The notes: generated by a model not told the origin, from the letters alone. Counted from the stretch's first letter, positions 24,259-32,194 are shown. The stretch: DNA of 38,114 nucleotides from Spirochaetota bacterium (GCA_016933025.1 JAFGBT010000031.1:1-38114); one strand, 5' to 3'. Translations and numbers: made by a program.

Positions 24259-27174
24259 CTATTCAGGGAGCACCTCAATGGTCAGCAGAATTAATGCCTG
24301 CCTGTTCCCTTCCTGCTCGATCCTGCATGCGTTGAGCATTAATGTAGCCCTTTCGCCGGCGACGAAATTATAGGTTACCGGGTATTGCCTGATTTTTTTA
24401 TCATGCGGTATTATCTCTTCGAGCAGTTTCCTGAGTCCCGGCAGGTCCCATGCTTGACTGTTCGCGTCATACAGGCGCCTGCCAATTATATCATCGGGCA
24501 GAATTTTAAACATTTCATAATAAGAGCGGCTTGCCTTTATCACCATCAGATCTGAATCGAGGATCAGGAGCGGCTGGGTCATGGTTTCGACTATGCTTTC
24601 CGCCAGCGCCCGGGCGTTTTCAGAATCAATTTCAAACGTTTTCATTCTGGTATTGTCAACAAACGTTATCACGACCCCGTCTATGATATTATCGAGCGTC
24701 CGGTACGGCAGTATGGACATGGCGTACCACCTGCCCGACCTGTCCTGGACTTCCGCGTTTTTCCTTGCCAGAGTGTCCAGCACGGCCTTGGCGTCCCCGG
24801 GAAGACCGTCGTAGATAATGTTGCTTGTAATGTCGCTGATGGGACGCCCAATATCTGACTGGATCAGATTGAATATCTTCGTCATTTCGGGATTATAGCG
24901 CTTGATACACAGCCTGCCGTCCAGGAACATGATGCCGATCTCGGTGCTGGCGAGAAGGTTGTTGATGTCATTATTCACCACTGACAGCTCTTCGACCTTG
25001 TTCTGCAGCTCGGAGTTGACGGTAAACAGCTCCTCGTTGGTCGACTGGAGCTCCTCTTTCGACGTCTCCAATTCCTCGATGGTGCTCTGCAGCTCCTCGT
25101 TCATTGACTGGAGCTCCTCATTGGTTGACTTAAATTCCTCGTGGGCCACCTCGAACTGCTCGATCGCCGACTGGAGCTGCTCCCTGGTTGATTGGAGATC
25201 CTGTTCGAGAATGGCCTGTTCCGGGTCCGTCTTCCGGCGCCGTGTCGTTTTCTTTCCCGCGGCGCTTTTTTTCGGAGACAGCGGGGCGCTCTCGAACACG
25301 ACCAGGAACAGGTTCTGCTGCGGGAATGTTTCGTCAAGCGGCGTGATGATGATATTGAGATACCGGGCGCCCTCGCCGCCGGAACTGATCCTGACGTTCT
25401 CGACGCGTACTTCGGATTTCTGGCTGACTGCGCGGTGCAGCGCCGGCGTCAGTTTGTGCCGGACATCCTCCCGCATCATCCGGAGCAGGTTGAAGCTCGG
25501 TTCGCCGCTCGGCGCCGTGATGTACCGGTCAGTCCTTCCGATAAAATACAGTATTTGGTACATATCGTTAATGAGCACAGACGGGGGCGCGTAGTCCTCG
25601 ACCACCAGCTTTTCCACCAGCTTGCGGACTTCGGAATCATGCAGGTCACTCAGGGGCGCGAGCACCGGCGCCTGTTCATTCCAGCTGTCGGTATATTTAC
25701 CCTGGGGCAAGAATATGTTCTCGGCGCGCCCCTTTTTGCGCCTGTAGATTTTCATTTTCGCGTTTATCGGGGAAAACAGATCGGCATGCGCTCCAATGCT
25801 TTCAGACGGGCCAAGCACCAGTACCCCGTTCTCCTTGAGCGTGTAATGAAAAAGCGGGATTACCCTCCCCTGGACCTGGGCGTCCAGGTAAATAAGAAGA
25901 TTGCAGCAGGAGACGAGGTCAAGTTTTGAAAAGGGCGGGTCCTTGATAACGTTCTGAACGGCAAAAATGACCATGTCGCGAATCTGCTTTTTGACCAGGT
26001 ATGAACCGTTACTCTCCAGGAAAAAGCGCTTCAACCGCTGCGGTGATACGCCTGCCGCGATGCTTTCAGGGTACATGGCCCTGCGCGCGAATTCAATTGC
26101 GTCAGGATCGATGTCACTGGCGAAGATCTGGATGGCGACATGTTTCTGGAGCGCGTCCATCGCTTCAAGGATTATCATGGCCAGAGAAAACGCCTCTTCC
26201 CCGGTCGCGCAGCCCGGGACCCAGACGCGGAATGACGAGTCCGGCGGCAATTGGTTCAACAGGTCGGGAAGGACCTTCTCTCCGAGAAACTCGAACATTT
26301 CCTGTTCCCGGAAAAACCCGGTGACGCCGATAAGCATTTCCTTGAACAACGCGTCGACTTCGAAACTTTCTCTCTGGATAAACCGCACGTAGTCCTCGAT
26401 CTTTTCTATATGATGGAGCGCCATCCGTTTCTCGATCCTCCGACGGACCGTGTTCTGCTTGTAATTTTTGAAGTCATGGCCGGTTTTTTTCATGATCAGG
26501 AAGAGGATTTTCTGGACATGCTTCTTGAGTTCCGATTCGTTGACCGGTTTTCTGTCTGGATGATAATAGGGATGTGTAACGTAGCGGATTATCTCCTCGG
26601 CCATCTGTTCCGCCTTCAGCACTATATCGATATACCCGGTCTCAATAGCACTTCCCGGCATCCCATCGTACTTCGCCTGTTTTTTATCCTGGGCGATGGT
26701 CATTCCGCCCTGCGCCTTGATCGCTTTAATCCCCTGAGAGCCGTCCGTCCCCGTCCCTGAAAGGATGATGCCGATTGCCCGCTCGCACTGGTCCTGCGCG
26801 AGGGATTGAAAAAAATAATCGATCGGCAGGTTCATGCGCCCGGGCGCATCCTGTTCAAAAAGCTGAAAGGTGCGATTGAAAATGGCAATCTGCTTGTTAG
26901 GAGGATTAACATACACATGGTTTTTCTGGACCGCCATGCCGTCTTCAATTTTCGCGACTTCCATGTCCGTGTGCTTGTGGAGAATGGAGTCCATGCTTGT
27001 TTCATGGTCTGGAGAGAGGTGCTGTATGACGATAAAGGCCGAGCCGCTGTCCGACGGTATTTTCGATAAAAACAATTCCAGCGCTTCCAGGCCGCCGGCC
27101 GAGGCGCCGATGCCGATAACGGGAAAGCCGGTTCCCGCAACACGCGGTTTGCCGGCCTTTTTTTTCATAGCCAT
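24259..27174 (-). CDS. CheB-CheR fusion with coiled coil and PAS domains
   Basis: 971 residues. Residues 15-200 are a CheB methylesterase domain with Ser25 ('GIGASAGG'), His52 ('QHLSP') and Asp144 ('GTGTDG') forming the triad; the usual N-terminal receiver is missing. Residues 215-480 are a CheR methyltransferase with SAM loop 'GCATGEEAFSLA' (321-332) and 'NVIKDPPFSKLDLVSCCNLLIYL'. A strong coiled coil of 'STNEELQSMNEELQ' repeats (about 655-735) and two PAS-like domains follow. The protein could both add and remove methyl groups on receptor glutamates, or serve as a stress-signalling scaffold as in other CheB-CheR-PAS proteins. Its promoter is at 27303-27331. Confidence 0.94.
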   Translation of the reverse strand: MAMKKKAGKPRVAGTGFPVIGIGASAGGLEALELFLSKIPSDSGSAFIVIQHLSPDHETSMDSILHKHTDMEVAKIEDGMAVQKNHVYVNPPNKQIAIFNRTFQLFEQDAPGRMNLPIDYFFQSLAQDQCERAIGIILSGTGTDGSQGIKAIKAQGGMTIAQDKKQAKYDGMPGSAIETGYIDIVLKAEQMAEEIIRYVTHPYYHPDRKPVNESELKKHVQKILFLIMKKTGHDFKNYKQNTVRRRIEKRMALHHIEKIEDYVRFIQRESFEVDALFKEMLIGVTGFFREQEMFEFLGEKVLPDLLNQLPPDSSFRVWVPGCATGEEAFSLAMIILEAMDALQKHVAIQIFASDIDPDAIEFARRAMYPESIAAGVSPQRLKRFFLESNGSYLVKKQIRDMVIFAVQNVIKDPPFSKLDLVSCCNLLIYLDAQVQGRVIPLFHYTLKENGVLVLGPSESIGAHADLFSPINAKMKIYRRKKGRAENIFLPQGKYTDSWNEQAPVLAPLSDLHDSEVRKLVEKLVVEDYAPPSVLINDMYQILYFIGRTDRYITAPSGEPSFNLLRMMREDVRHKLTPALHRAVSQKSEVRVENVRISSGGEGARYLNIIITPLDETFPQQNLFLVVFESAPLSPKKSAAGKKTTRRRKTDPEQAILEQDLQSTREQLQSAIEQFEVAHEEFKSTNEELQSMNEELQSTIEELETSKEELQSTNEELFTVNSELQNKVEELSVVNNDINNLLASTEIGIMFLDGRLCIKRYNPEMTKIFNLIQSDIGRPISDITSNIIYDGLPGDAKAVLDTLARKNAEVQDRSGRWYAMSILPYRTLDNIIDGVVITFVDNTRMKTFEIDSENARALAESIVETMTQPLLILDSDLMVIKASRSYYEMFKILPDDIIGRRLYDANSQAWDLPGLRKLLEEIIPHDKKIRQYPVTYNFVAGERATLMLNACRIEQEGNRQALILLTIEVLPE

Positions 27175-27302
27175 CCGTTCATTCCGCCCTGATTATTTTG
27201 AAAATCCGGATCCGCCCCGGCATTATTATCATAATTGCCGGAATCTCATGAGCCCAAAATTGTTAACTGATACATCTCTGCCGAAGGCAGCATGATACAT
27301 AT

Positions 27303-27331
27303 ATAATATACTTCAACAATAAGGCTGTCAA
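27303..27331 (-). promoter_or_regulatory. Sigma-70 promoter of the CheB-CheR gene
   Basis: On the minus strand TTGACA (plus-strand 27326-27331) and TATTAT (27303-27308) are spaced by 17 bp. Transcription would start near 27296, giving a leader of about 120 bases with a small hairpin (CTGCC/GGCAG at 27278-27290). It diverges from the promoter at 27380-27408, and the 308-bp gap holds no other gene. Confidence 0.7.
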
Positions 27332-27379
27332 ATAATAATTTATCTGCCGCCTGCCTCCCGGCCCATTGATGTTAATATG

Positions 27380-27408
27380 TTGACGCGGCGCCATCTATCA
27401 TTTATAAT
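27380..27408 (+). promoter_or_regulatory. Strong sigma-70 promoter of the peroxiredoxin-like gene
   Basis: TTGACG at 27380-27385 and a perfect TATAAT at 27403-27408 are spaced by 17 bp. This is the best promoter match in the window. Transcription would start near 27415, about 68 bases before the ATG at 27483. Confidence 0.75.
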
Positions 27409-27482
27409 CTAACGCAGGACTTCGCCGGGAGCAGATCGCAGACAACGGCGGAGATTTATACTATGACCGGGAGGAATACGCC

Positions 27483-27941
27483 ATGCCTAAAGTCGAATTG
27501 AACGCCGCCGCCCCCGATTTCACCCTTGAAGACTTCACCGGCAAAAGGGTTTCCCTTTCAGATTATGCCGGCAGAAAAAACGTCATGGTGGTCTTCAACC
27601 GGGGATTTTTCTGACCATTCTGCCAGAGGCACATGGCGCAGTTGCGCCGGGACTATCAGCAATTCGCGTCTCTCGACACTGAAATCATCGTGGTGGGACC
27701 GGAGAAGGCCGAAGCATTTCGAGACTACTGGGCGAAGGAGGGCCTGCCGTTCATCGGCCTGCCCGACCCCGAGCGCAGGGTCCTCAAGCTGTACGGCCAG
27801 GAGGTCAAACTTCTAAAGCTCGGGAGAATGCCGGCCCAGATGCTTATCAACAAGGCGGGAAAGGTCCGGTACGTGCATTACGGCCATTCTATGTCTGATA
27901 TACCTTCAAACGAAGAGATCATAAGCCTGATAGAGAAGTAA
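27483..27941 (+). CDS. Peroxiredoxin-like selenoprotein candidate (in-frame UGA, UxxC)
   Basis: A single 152-codon frame is interrupted only by TGA at 27612-27614 (codon 44). Before it lies an AhpC/TSA start: 'APDFTLEDFTGKRVSLSDYAGRKNV' and 'VVFNRGFF'. After it the same frame continues as 'PFCQRHMAQLRRDYQQF' to 'SMSDIPSNEEIISLIEK'. Cys homologues have a Cys in place of the UGA, in an 'RGxxCPxC' redox motif, so the UGA replaces the first Cys to give UPFC. A hairpin GGCGC/GCGCC with an AGTT loop starts about 20 bases after the UGA, as expected for a bacterial SECIS. GGGAGG at 27469-27474 sets the start and a strong promoter lies upstream. The alternative, a nonsense pseudogene, is less likely because both halves are intact. 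Confidence 0.85.
27620..27648 (+). promoter_or_regulatory. Candidate bacterial SECIS element downstream of the UGA
   Basis: The best hairpin pairs GGCGC at 27635-27639 with GCGCC at 27644-27648 around loop AGTT. Its loop, with a G among the first two bases, lies about 26 bases after the UGA at 27612-27614. A competing hairpin nearer the UGA pairs CTG/CAG and CCA/TGG (27620-27641) around GAGGCACA. Both fit the loose rule for a SelB-binding hairpin; which one forms was not tested. Confidence 0.5.
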
Positions 27942-27966
27942 CTGTTCCCGTTGTTTCTCGGCGGGG

Positions 27967-27992
27967 GGGCTTTTTATGAGGCCCTATTTTTT
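27967..27992 (+). terminator. Possible intrinsic terminator of the peroxiredoxin-like gene
   Basis: GGGC at 27967-27970, extended by wobble pairs, pairs with GCCC at 27981-27984 and is followed by TATTTTTT. It stands 25 bp after the peroxiredoxin-like stop and overlaps the last codon of the convergent M23 gene. The stem is short, so the call is tentative. Confidence 0.45.
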
Positions 27993-29012
27993 ACGCAGGT
28001 ACACATACGGATTTTTGTGCCTGCCGCTCTTCAGTATCTCAAAATGAAGATGCGGGCCGGTCGACCGACCGGTGTTCCCGCTCCTGCCGATTGACTGCCC
28101 CTGCTTGACGTACTGTCCCCTTCTCACGTATATACCCGACAGGTGGCCGTACAGGGTCTTCCATCCCCCGGGGTGGGCTATGACAACGGTCTTCCCGTAC
28201 CCGCCGAGCCATCCGGTGTACGTCACCTTTCCGAACTTCGAGGCGCGTATTCTCTGGTAACGGGCCCGTATGTCGATCCCCTGGTGGAACTGACGGTATT
28301 TTCTGTTAAAAGGATTGCGCCTCCACCCGTACCCGCACGTGATGTACTTGCTGGCGACCGGCCACAGGAAACCGCGTATGATGTTCTGGGGCTTGGCGTC
28401 AGGGACGAATAGTTCGGAACCGACCGGCGCGAAGTCCGGGTTCGCCAGTCCGTTCTCAGCGATAATTTTTGCCAGGGAGACCCGGTACTTCTTCGCAATC
28501 CCGGTGATATTGTTCCCCGGCCTGACCCGGTAGAGAATCCCGTCCTTGCTCGGAATCCTGAGGCGAACGCCCGCCTTGATGAAATCGTAGGACCTGAGAT
28601 TGTTTGAGCCGCAGATAGTGTCAACGGACACGCCGTACTTCTCGGCGATCACGCTCAGGTTCTCGCCGGGCCTGACCAGGTGCTCGGCAATCTGCAATTT
28701 CTCCTTTTCATCCGGGCTGGAATAATCGGTGTCGCGCGACTGCAAAATATCATTTTTTTCAATTTCATCCTGCAGCGCCGGGTCAACCGGGTCTTTCGTT
28801 GTCAGGGTGTCGCCGGGAAGAAATATGATGAGCGACAGCGCGGCTATGGAGGCAAGGACCATGAGCGCCCTCCGGGGACCGCGAAAGAAGAGTCTGCCGA
28901 CCAGACGGGTGTAGAGCCTTTCTTTTCCGGCAAAAAAAACCATGACCTCATTCGGGAGAATGGTCATGCTGAATTTCCCAATTTTATAAATTCTTCTCGG
29001 TTTCTGCTTCAT
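27984..29012 (-). CDS. LysM-M23 peptidoglycan endopeptidase, membrane-anchored
   Basis: 342 residues. One membrane segment (about 46-64; 'ALMVLASIAALSLIIFL') places the rest in the periplasm. Two LysM domains follow ('LVRPGENLSVIAEKYGVS' and 'YRVRPGNNITGIAKKYRVS'), then a peptidase M23 domain. The zinc ligands are in 'FHQGIDIRA' (HxxxD) and 'GPHLHFEI' (HxH), with the middle His in 'LYGHLSG', so it should be an active glycan-bound endopeptidase for cell-wall remodelling. ATG 29012 was chosen over a TTG at 29033, with GGGG about eight bases upstream. The gene is convergent with the peroxiredoxin-like gene. Confidence 0.92.
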   Translation of the reverse strand: MKQKPRRIYKIGKFSMTILPNEVMVFFAGKERLYTRLVGRLFFRGPRRALMVLASIAALSLIIFLPGDTLTTKDPVDPALQDEIEKNDILQSRDTDYSSPDEKEKLQIAEHLVRPGENLSVIAEKYGVSVDTICGSNNLRSYDFIKAGVRLRIPSKDGILYRVRPGNNITGIAKKYRVSLAKIIAENGLANPDFAPVGSELFVPDAKPQNIIRGFLWPVASKYITCGYGWRRNPFNRKYRQFHQGIDIRARYQRIRASKFGKVTYTGWLGGYGKTVVIAHPGGWKTLYGHLSGIYVRRGQYVKQGQSIGRSGNTGRSTGPHLHFEILKSGRHKNPYVYLRKK

Positions 29013-29211
29013 GCGCACACCCCGGCGTGTCAATAGATGAACGGAACCGGCATAGTATTATTAACGGCCTTCCCGCTTGAAATATAAAAGATATATTGTT
29101 ATTTTTTTCCCGAAAAAAACAGGCGTATGCTATTACAAAATTTTATATCGATCAAGAAAAAAAACAATTTCACGCACTTTTTTTTGCAAAAAGACGTTAG
29201 CACGCGAGGAT

Positions 29212-29745
29212 TCAGGGCTCTGTGGTCCCGATCTGAAGGCATCGGGCCTGCTTCTGGATCCCGATCATCTCGTTCATCAGACCCCGCGAAGGAACCAGGG
29301 TGCGGAAGAGCACCACGCCGCGCACCGACGGCGAGCGGACCATCCGCCCGCCCGGCAGGGCGCTGGCCTCCGGGCCCGTGAGCACCAGGTCAATGTTCCG
29401 CGCGCCGGCCTCCTCGTTATTCAGCGAGAAGAAGTTGTTGGTTTCTGAATCGTACCCGGACACGGACCAGTATGAACCGGGCACCGCGGCGATAAAGCGG
29501 ACCGGGCCGTTCGAGAGGTCGAAGGCGCACGCGGAGTAAAGGATGTCCGGGCTGCTGTTCACGATCGGGTTGTTCTCCGCCGTCGTAGGCGGGTTGTGGA
29601 CAACCACGTTCGCGCCGCCGGCGCGCGACAATATTCCCCTGTGCGCCGCCATCATCAGGAGCGACGGAAACCAGGCGACGAGCGCGACGTGGATCGCGGC
29701 CGCAAGCGCCAGGGTCAGCATGATAAGCGCGGTCCATCGTTTCAT
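29212..29745 (-). CDS. DUF1254-type exported protein
   Basis: 177 residues with an N-terminal signal anchor ('ALIMLTLALAAAIHVALVAWF', about 5-25). The body has 'NPPTTAENNPIVNSSPDILYSACAFDLSNGP', a pattern typical of DUF1254 proteins, and 'YWSVSGYDSETNNFF'. It is short for the full-length DUF1254-DUF1214 architecture, so this is the split form. The biochemical role is unknown. Its ATG overlaps the stop of the upstream DUF1214 gene by four bases (ATGA at 29742-29745), which suggests coupled translation and a common complex. It is the last gene of the RNase HI/DUF1214/DUF1254 operon, followed by a 199-bp AT-rich gap with no gene. Confidence 0.8.
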   Translation of the reverse strand: MKRWTALIMLTLALAAAIHVALVAWFPSLLMMAAHRGILSRAGGANVVVHNPPTTAENNPIVNSSPDILYSACAFDLSNGPVRFIAAVPGSYWSVSGYDSETNNFFSLNNEEAGARNIDLVLTGPEASALPGGRMVRSPSVRGVVLFRTLVPSRGLMNEMIGIQKQARCLQIGTTEP

Positions 29746-30323
29746 CTGCACGCCTCCCGCACGATCGTCGGCAGCTCCACCCCGCCCGGCCTCTCGAGCA
29801 CTGATGCCGGGGGCCGGTAGAGCCTGAGCGTAAGGTTGATCCTGCCCGCATCGCGCGAGCCGGTCGGTATCCAGTTTCCCTCCTTCCGTTCCGGCGAGAG
29901 CCGTATGACGTACCGCCCGTCGCGTTCGCGCGCGACATTGGCCCAGGTGACCGAGTAGCGTCCCTCGTCGTTCGGTATCAGGAAGAAGGTCGGGCCGAGC
30001 GCAGTTATGCTCCACCAGCGCGCGGGCAGGTCCCTCCCCTCAAGCCGGTAGTCGCACGACGAATCGAGCGGCCTCCCCTCCGAGTCCTCCCGCGCGATGA
30101 AGTAGACCGCCTCGCTCTTCTTCAGGGCGAAGAGCCCCATGAGCGCGACCCGCGCGCGCATGTGCATGCCGGTCTGTTTGCTTCCGACCGAAAGGTCGGT
30201 CTGCCAGGGGCCGTTTGTCACAATGGCGCCCTCCGGGGGAAAATATACGGCAAGCCCGAACGACCCGGCGCCGAGAAGAAAGGCGGCGGCGACGAGCGCC
30301 GCGATTTTGAGGAATGATCTCAT
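29742..30323 (-). CDS. DUF1214-type exported protein
   Basis: 193 residues. A hydrophobic N-terminus (about 5-26) is likely a signal anchor. The body 'DSEGRPLDSSCDYRLEGRDLPARWWSITA' and 'GNWIPTGSRDAGRINLTLRLYRPPASVL' matches the DUF1214 domain, whose function is not known. It begins four bases after the RNase HI stop with no clear ribosome site, so translation probably depends on coupling. It overlaps the DUF1254 gene by four bases. Confidence 0.82.
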   Translation of the reverse strand: MRSFLKIAALVAAAFLLGAGSFGLAVYFPPEGAIVTNGPWQTDLSVGSKQTGMHMRARVALMGLFALKKSEAVYFIAREDSEGRPLDSSCDYRLEGRDLPARWWSITALGPTFFLIPNDEGRYSVTWANVARERDGRYVIRLSPERKEGNWIPTGSRDAGRINLTLRLYRPPASVLERPGGVELPTIVREACR

Positions 30324-30327
30324 CGTT

Positions 30328-31053
30328 CTATTGTGCCCCGTCCTTCGACATCGCCCGGGCCAGAAGGTCGCACCGCCGGTGAAAGGAGTTGTCCCCGGAA
30401 GAGGGGACCCAGCGGAAATGGATCTCTCTCCTCTTCATGGTTTCGGAAACGGACTCCCAGAGGTCCCTGTTCTTCACAGGCCGGTTGAGCGCGGTGATGT
30501 AGCCGTTGCGCTCCCAGTTCGCGAGCCAGACCTCCGCGCCCCTGATCACGTACCTGCTGTCCGTGTGCACGATGACGGGCCCTCCCGGCCCGAGAGAATC
30601 GAGGGTCCGCGCCACGGCCATGAGCTCGGCCCTGTTGCTGGAGCTCCCCTGCTCGCTCCCGGTCTTTTCAACGATTTCCCCGCCCGCGTGCACGATGATG
30701 CCGGCCCACCCGCCATTGCCCGAAGGCGACAGGCTCCCGTCCGTGAAGACCTGCGTGGCGCCTTCCGGACAGGCGCGCCGCGCTCCCGGTTCCGGAAAGA
30801 CAAAGGGGATGTCGATTTCTTCGGGACCGCCCGTCCTCATGCAGATGGAGAGGATTTTTTTCAGGCTCTCCTCGTTCTCTTTCAGGACGGACGCGAAGTC
30901 CGCCTCCGGCGGTTCATAGGTTATCGCGCAATCCATAGCCTGGAAGAGAAGGCGCTGGCGCCGGGGACCGCCGCCCGCGTCCGCCTGCGCCGAAACGATG
31001 CAGGATAACCCCCCGGGGACGCGGTCCACCTCCCCGAGGCGGAAGAGCCGCAT
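30328..31053 (-). CDS. rnhA: Ribonuclease HI with long N-terminal extension
   Basis: 241 residues, while a plain RNase HI has about 150. The catalytic acids are all present: Asp105 ('VFTDGS'), Glu143 ('NRAELMAV'), Asp165 ('HTDSRYV') and Asp229 ('RRCDLLAR'). The usual flexible-loop His of 'GHAGH' is replaced by 'PSSGDNSF'. The first ~100 residues match no domain recognised here, and they do not look like the short HBD of eukaryotic enzymes. It should cut the RNA strand of RNA-DNA hybrids. ATG 31053 has AGGA eight bases upstream; ATG 31071 and TTG 31095 lie further upstream. It leads an operon with two DUF12x4 genes, an unexpected pairing. Confidence 0.85.
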   Translation of the reverse strand: MRLFRLGEVDRVPGGLSCIVSAQADAGGGPRRQRLLFQAMDCAITYEPPEADFASVLKENEESLKKILSICMRTGGPEEIDIPFVFPEPGARRACPEGATQVFTDGSLSPSGNGGWAGIIVHAGGEIVEKTGSEQGSSSNRAELMAVARTLDSLGPGGPVIVHTDSRYVIRGAEVWLANWERNGYITALNRPVKNRDLWESVSETMKRREIHFRWVPSSGDNSFHRRCDLLARAMSKDGAQ

Positions 31054-31143
31054 GTCATGAATCCTGTCCATACGGCAGAAAGAGTAATGCGTCAATGCGG
31101 CTCTGTCAATATCTTTTCGTTAACCGGAGGTTTCACGAGTTTC

Positions 31144-31208
31144 CGCTTTCGAATAGCGAGGGGCTCAAGCCCTCGCTGCTGGAAAGCGAAGTCCCTCGCT
31201 ACCGGAAG
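31144..31208. repeat. REP-like palindrome, copy 1 (left of toxin-antitoxin pair)
   Basis: CGCTTTC at 31144-31150 pairs with GAAAGCG at 31182-31188. Within it AGCGAGGG (31155-31162) pairs with CCCTCGCT (31170-31177). It then runs into a partial copy of the right arm of copy 2 (CCCTCGCTACCGGAAGG at about 31192-31208). It lies between the start of the RNase HI gene and the antitoxin-like gene. Copy 2 at 31749-31790 is closely related. Confidence 0.8.
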
Positions 31209-31230
31209 GCGATACCCATGTCAAAAACAG

Positions 31231-31461
31231 TCACGCCCGTTGACGGGCAATTAACGAAATAAATTCATCGTCAATCTGATAGGTGAGGAGAGTTTTTAAA
31301 TCCATTTTCTTCGAGGCGTCCAGAATCTCAATTCCGGATATACGCCCATCAGCAAGCATGTCGAGATTCACGCCTTCTTTTGCCTCGATAGCGGCTTCCG
31401 GCTTTTCATCATTCAACTCTATATAAACGGCGTCGATTTCTTTGTCATAATACACTTTCAT
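31231..31461 (-). CDS. DUF2283 antitoxin-like protein
   Basis: 76 residues. 'VYYDKEIDAVYIELND' and 'DGRISGIEILDASKK' match the DUF2283 family, small proteins usually found next to DUF4258 or similar partners and predicted to act as antitoxins. Its ATG overlaps the stop of the DUF4258 gene (ATGA at 31458-31461) and a GGAG stands six bases before it. The antitoxin role is inferred from gene pairing and not proven. Confidence 0.82.
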   Translation of the reverse strand: MKVYYDKEIDAVYIELNDEKPEAAIEAKEGVNLDMLADGRISGIEILDASKKMDLKTLLTYQIDDEFISLIARQRA

Positions 31462-31685
31462 GTCAGTCTCCTCTTCAGAGGATAGGCGGTTATTACCATA
31501 ATATAGTCATCTTGAACATTAATGACAACTTTTATCGGATATTGAAAATTATCCGACGAATGCACTATTTCATTTCGTCCATCATGCAGGAACGTAGAGC
31601 ATTCAATGATGGTTTTCAAGTAAAATTCCGAAATCCCGTATAATTTTATGCGTCTCAACGCATGGCGTGAAAACCTGATATTCAC
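31458..31685 (-). CDS. DUF4258 toxin-like protein
   Basis: 75 residues. 'FSRHALRRIKLYGIS' at the N-terminus and 'IKVVINVQDDYIMVITAYP' at the end are DUF4258 family marks; the fold is thought to be RelE-like. A TTG at 31691 also opens the frame, but GTG 31685 has GGAGG six bases upstream. It is the first gene of a pair with DUF2283, and the pair sits between two copies of a palindromic repeat, which suggests a mobile or selfish cassette (inference). Confidence 0.8.
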   Translation of the reverse strand: MNIRFSRHALRRIKLYGISEFYLKTIIECSTFLHDGRNEIVHSSDNFQYPIKVVINVQDDYIMVITAYPLKRRLT

Positions 31686-31748
31686 CGACAACCTCCATCC
31701 ATTACTGAAACGAACCGTGAGGCATATATATAAAATTTTTTCTGTACC

Positions 31749-31790
31749 CCTTCCGGTAGCGAGGGGCTTAAGCCCCTCGCTACCGGAAGG
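31749..31790. repeat. REP-like palindrome, copy 2 (perfect 42 bp)
   Basis: The 21 bases at 31749-31769 are exactly the reverse complement of 31770-31790, with no mismatch and no loop. The arms start CCTTCCGG and centre on CTTAAG. Related sequence recurs at 31144-31208. A T-run (TTTTTT) begins about 13 bases to the right, so it could also stop transcription. The 185-bp gap from 31692 to 31876 holds nothing else but an AT-rich stretch. Confidence 0.9.
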
Positions 31791-31876
31791 CGAAGCCCCT
31801 CAGTTTTTTATTTGCATCATGCGCCATGATGGTGTTATGCTGTCCCTGTCCGAATACTGGCCGGAGAAAATGATAT

Positions 31877-32194
31877 ATGTACAAAATCTGCTTCTATGTT
31901 CCCGAAAGCCATCTCGAGAAGGTGAAGGAGGCCCTGTTCGCTGCAGGGGCCGGGAAAATCGGCGATTACGACAGCTGCTGCTGGCAGACGAGGGGAACCG
32001 GCCAGTTCAGGCCGCTGGCCGGGAGCAGGCCCCATATCGGCGCGGAGGGAAGGCTGGAGAGCGTGGACGAATACAAGGTGGAGATGGTCTGCGATGACCG
32101 GTTCATCGATGCGGCGGTCAGGGCCCTGAAAGAGGCGCACCCCTACGAGACGCCGGCCTTTGACGCGTGGGAGCTCTCGCCGAAATCTGTCTGA
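31877..32194 (+). CDS. NIF3/YqfO-like small domain protein
   Basis: 105 residues. It starts 'MYKICFYVPESHLEKVKEALFAAGAGKIGDYDSC' and ends with 'VRALKEAHPYETPAFDAWEL', both marks of the YqfO insert domain related to the CutA/PII fold, here as a stand-alone protein. Full-length NIF3 proteins carry this as an insert in a metal-binding hydrolase; the solo version has no assigned function. GGAG at 31863-31866 is ten bases before ATG. It may bind metals or nucleotides (inference), and it has no obvious partner next to it. Confidence 0.85.
   Translation: MYKICFYVPESHLEKVKEALFAAGAGKIGDYDSCCWQTRGTGQFRPLAGSRPHIGAEGRLESVDEYKVEMVCDDRFIDAAVRALKEAHPYETPAFDAWELSPKSV

Noticed and set aside
27526..27816. Separate ORF in another frame over the peroxiredoxin-like gene
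   Set aside because: It has no family match and covers the UGA region of a gene whose own frame shows a clear AhpC/TSA pattern on both sides.
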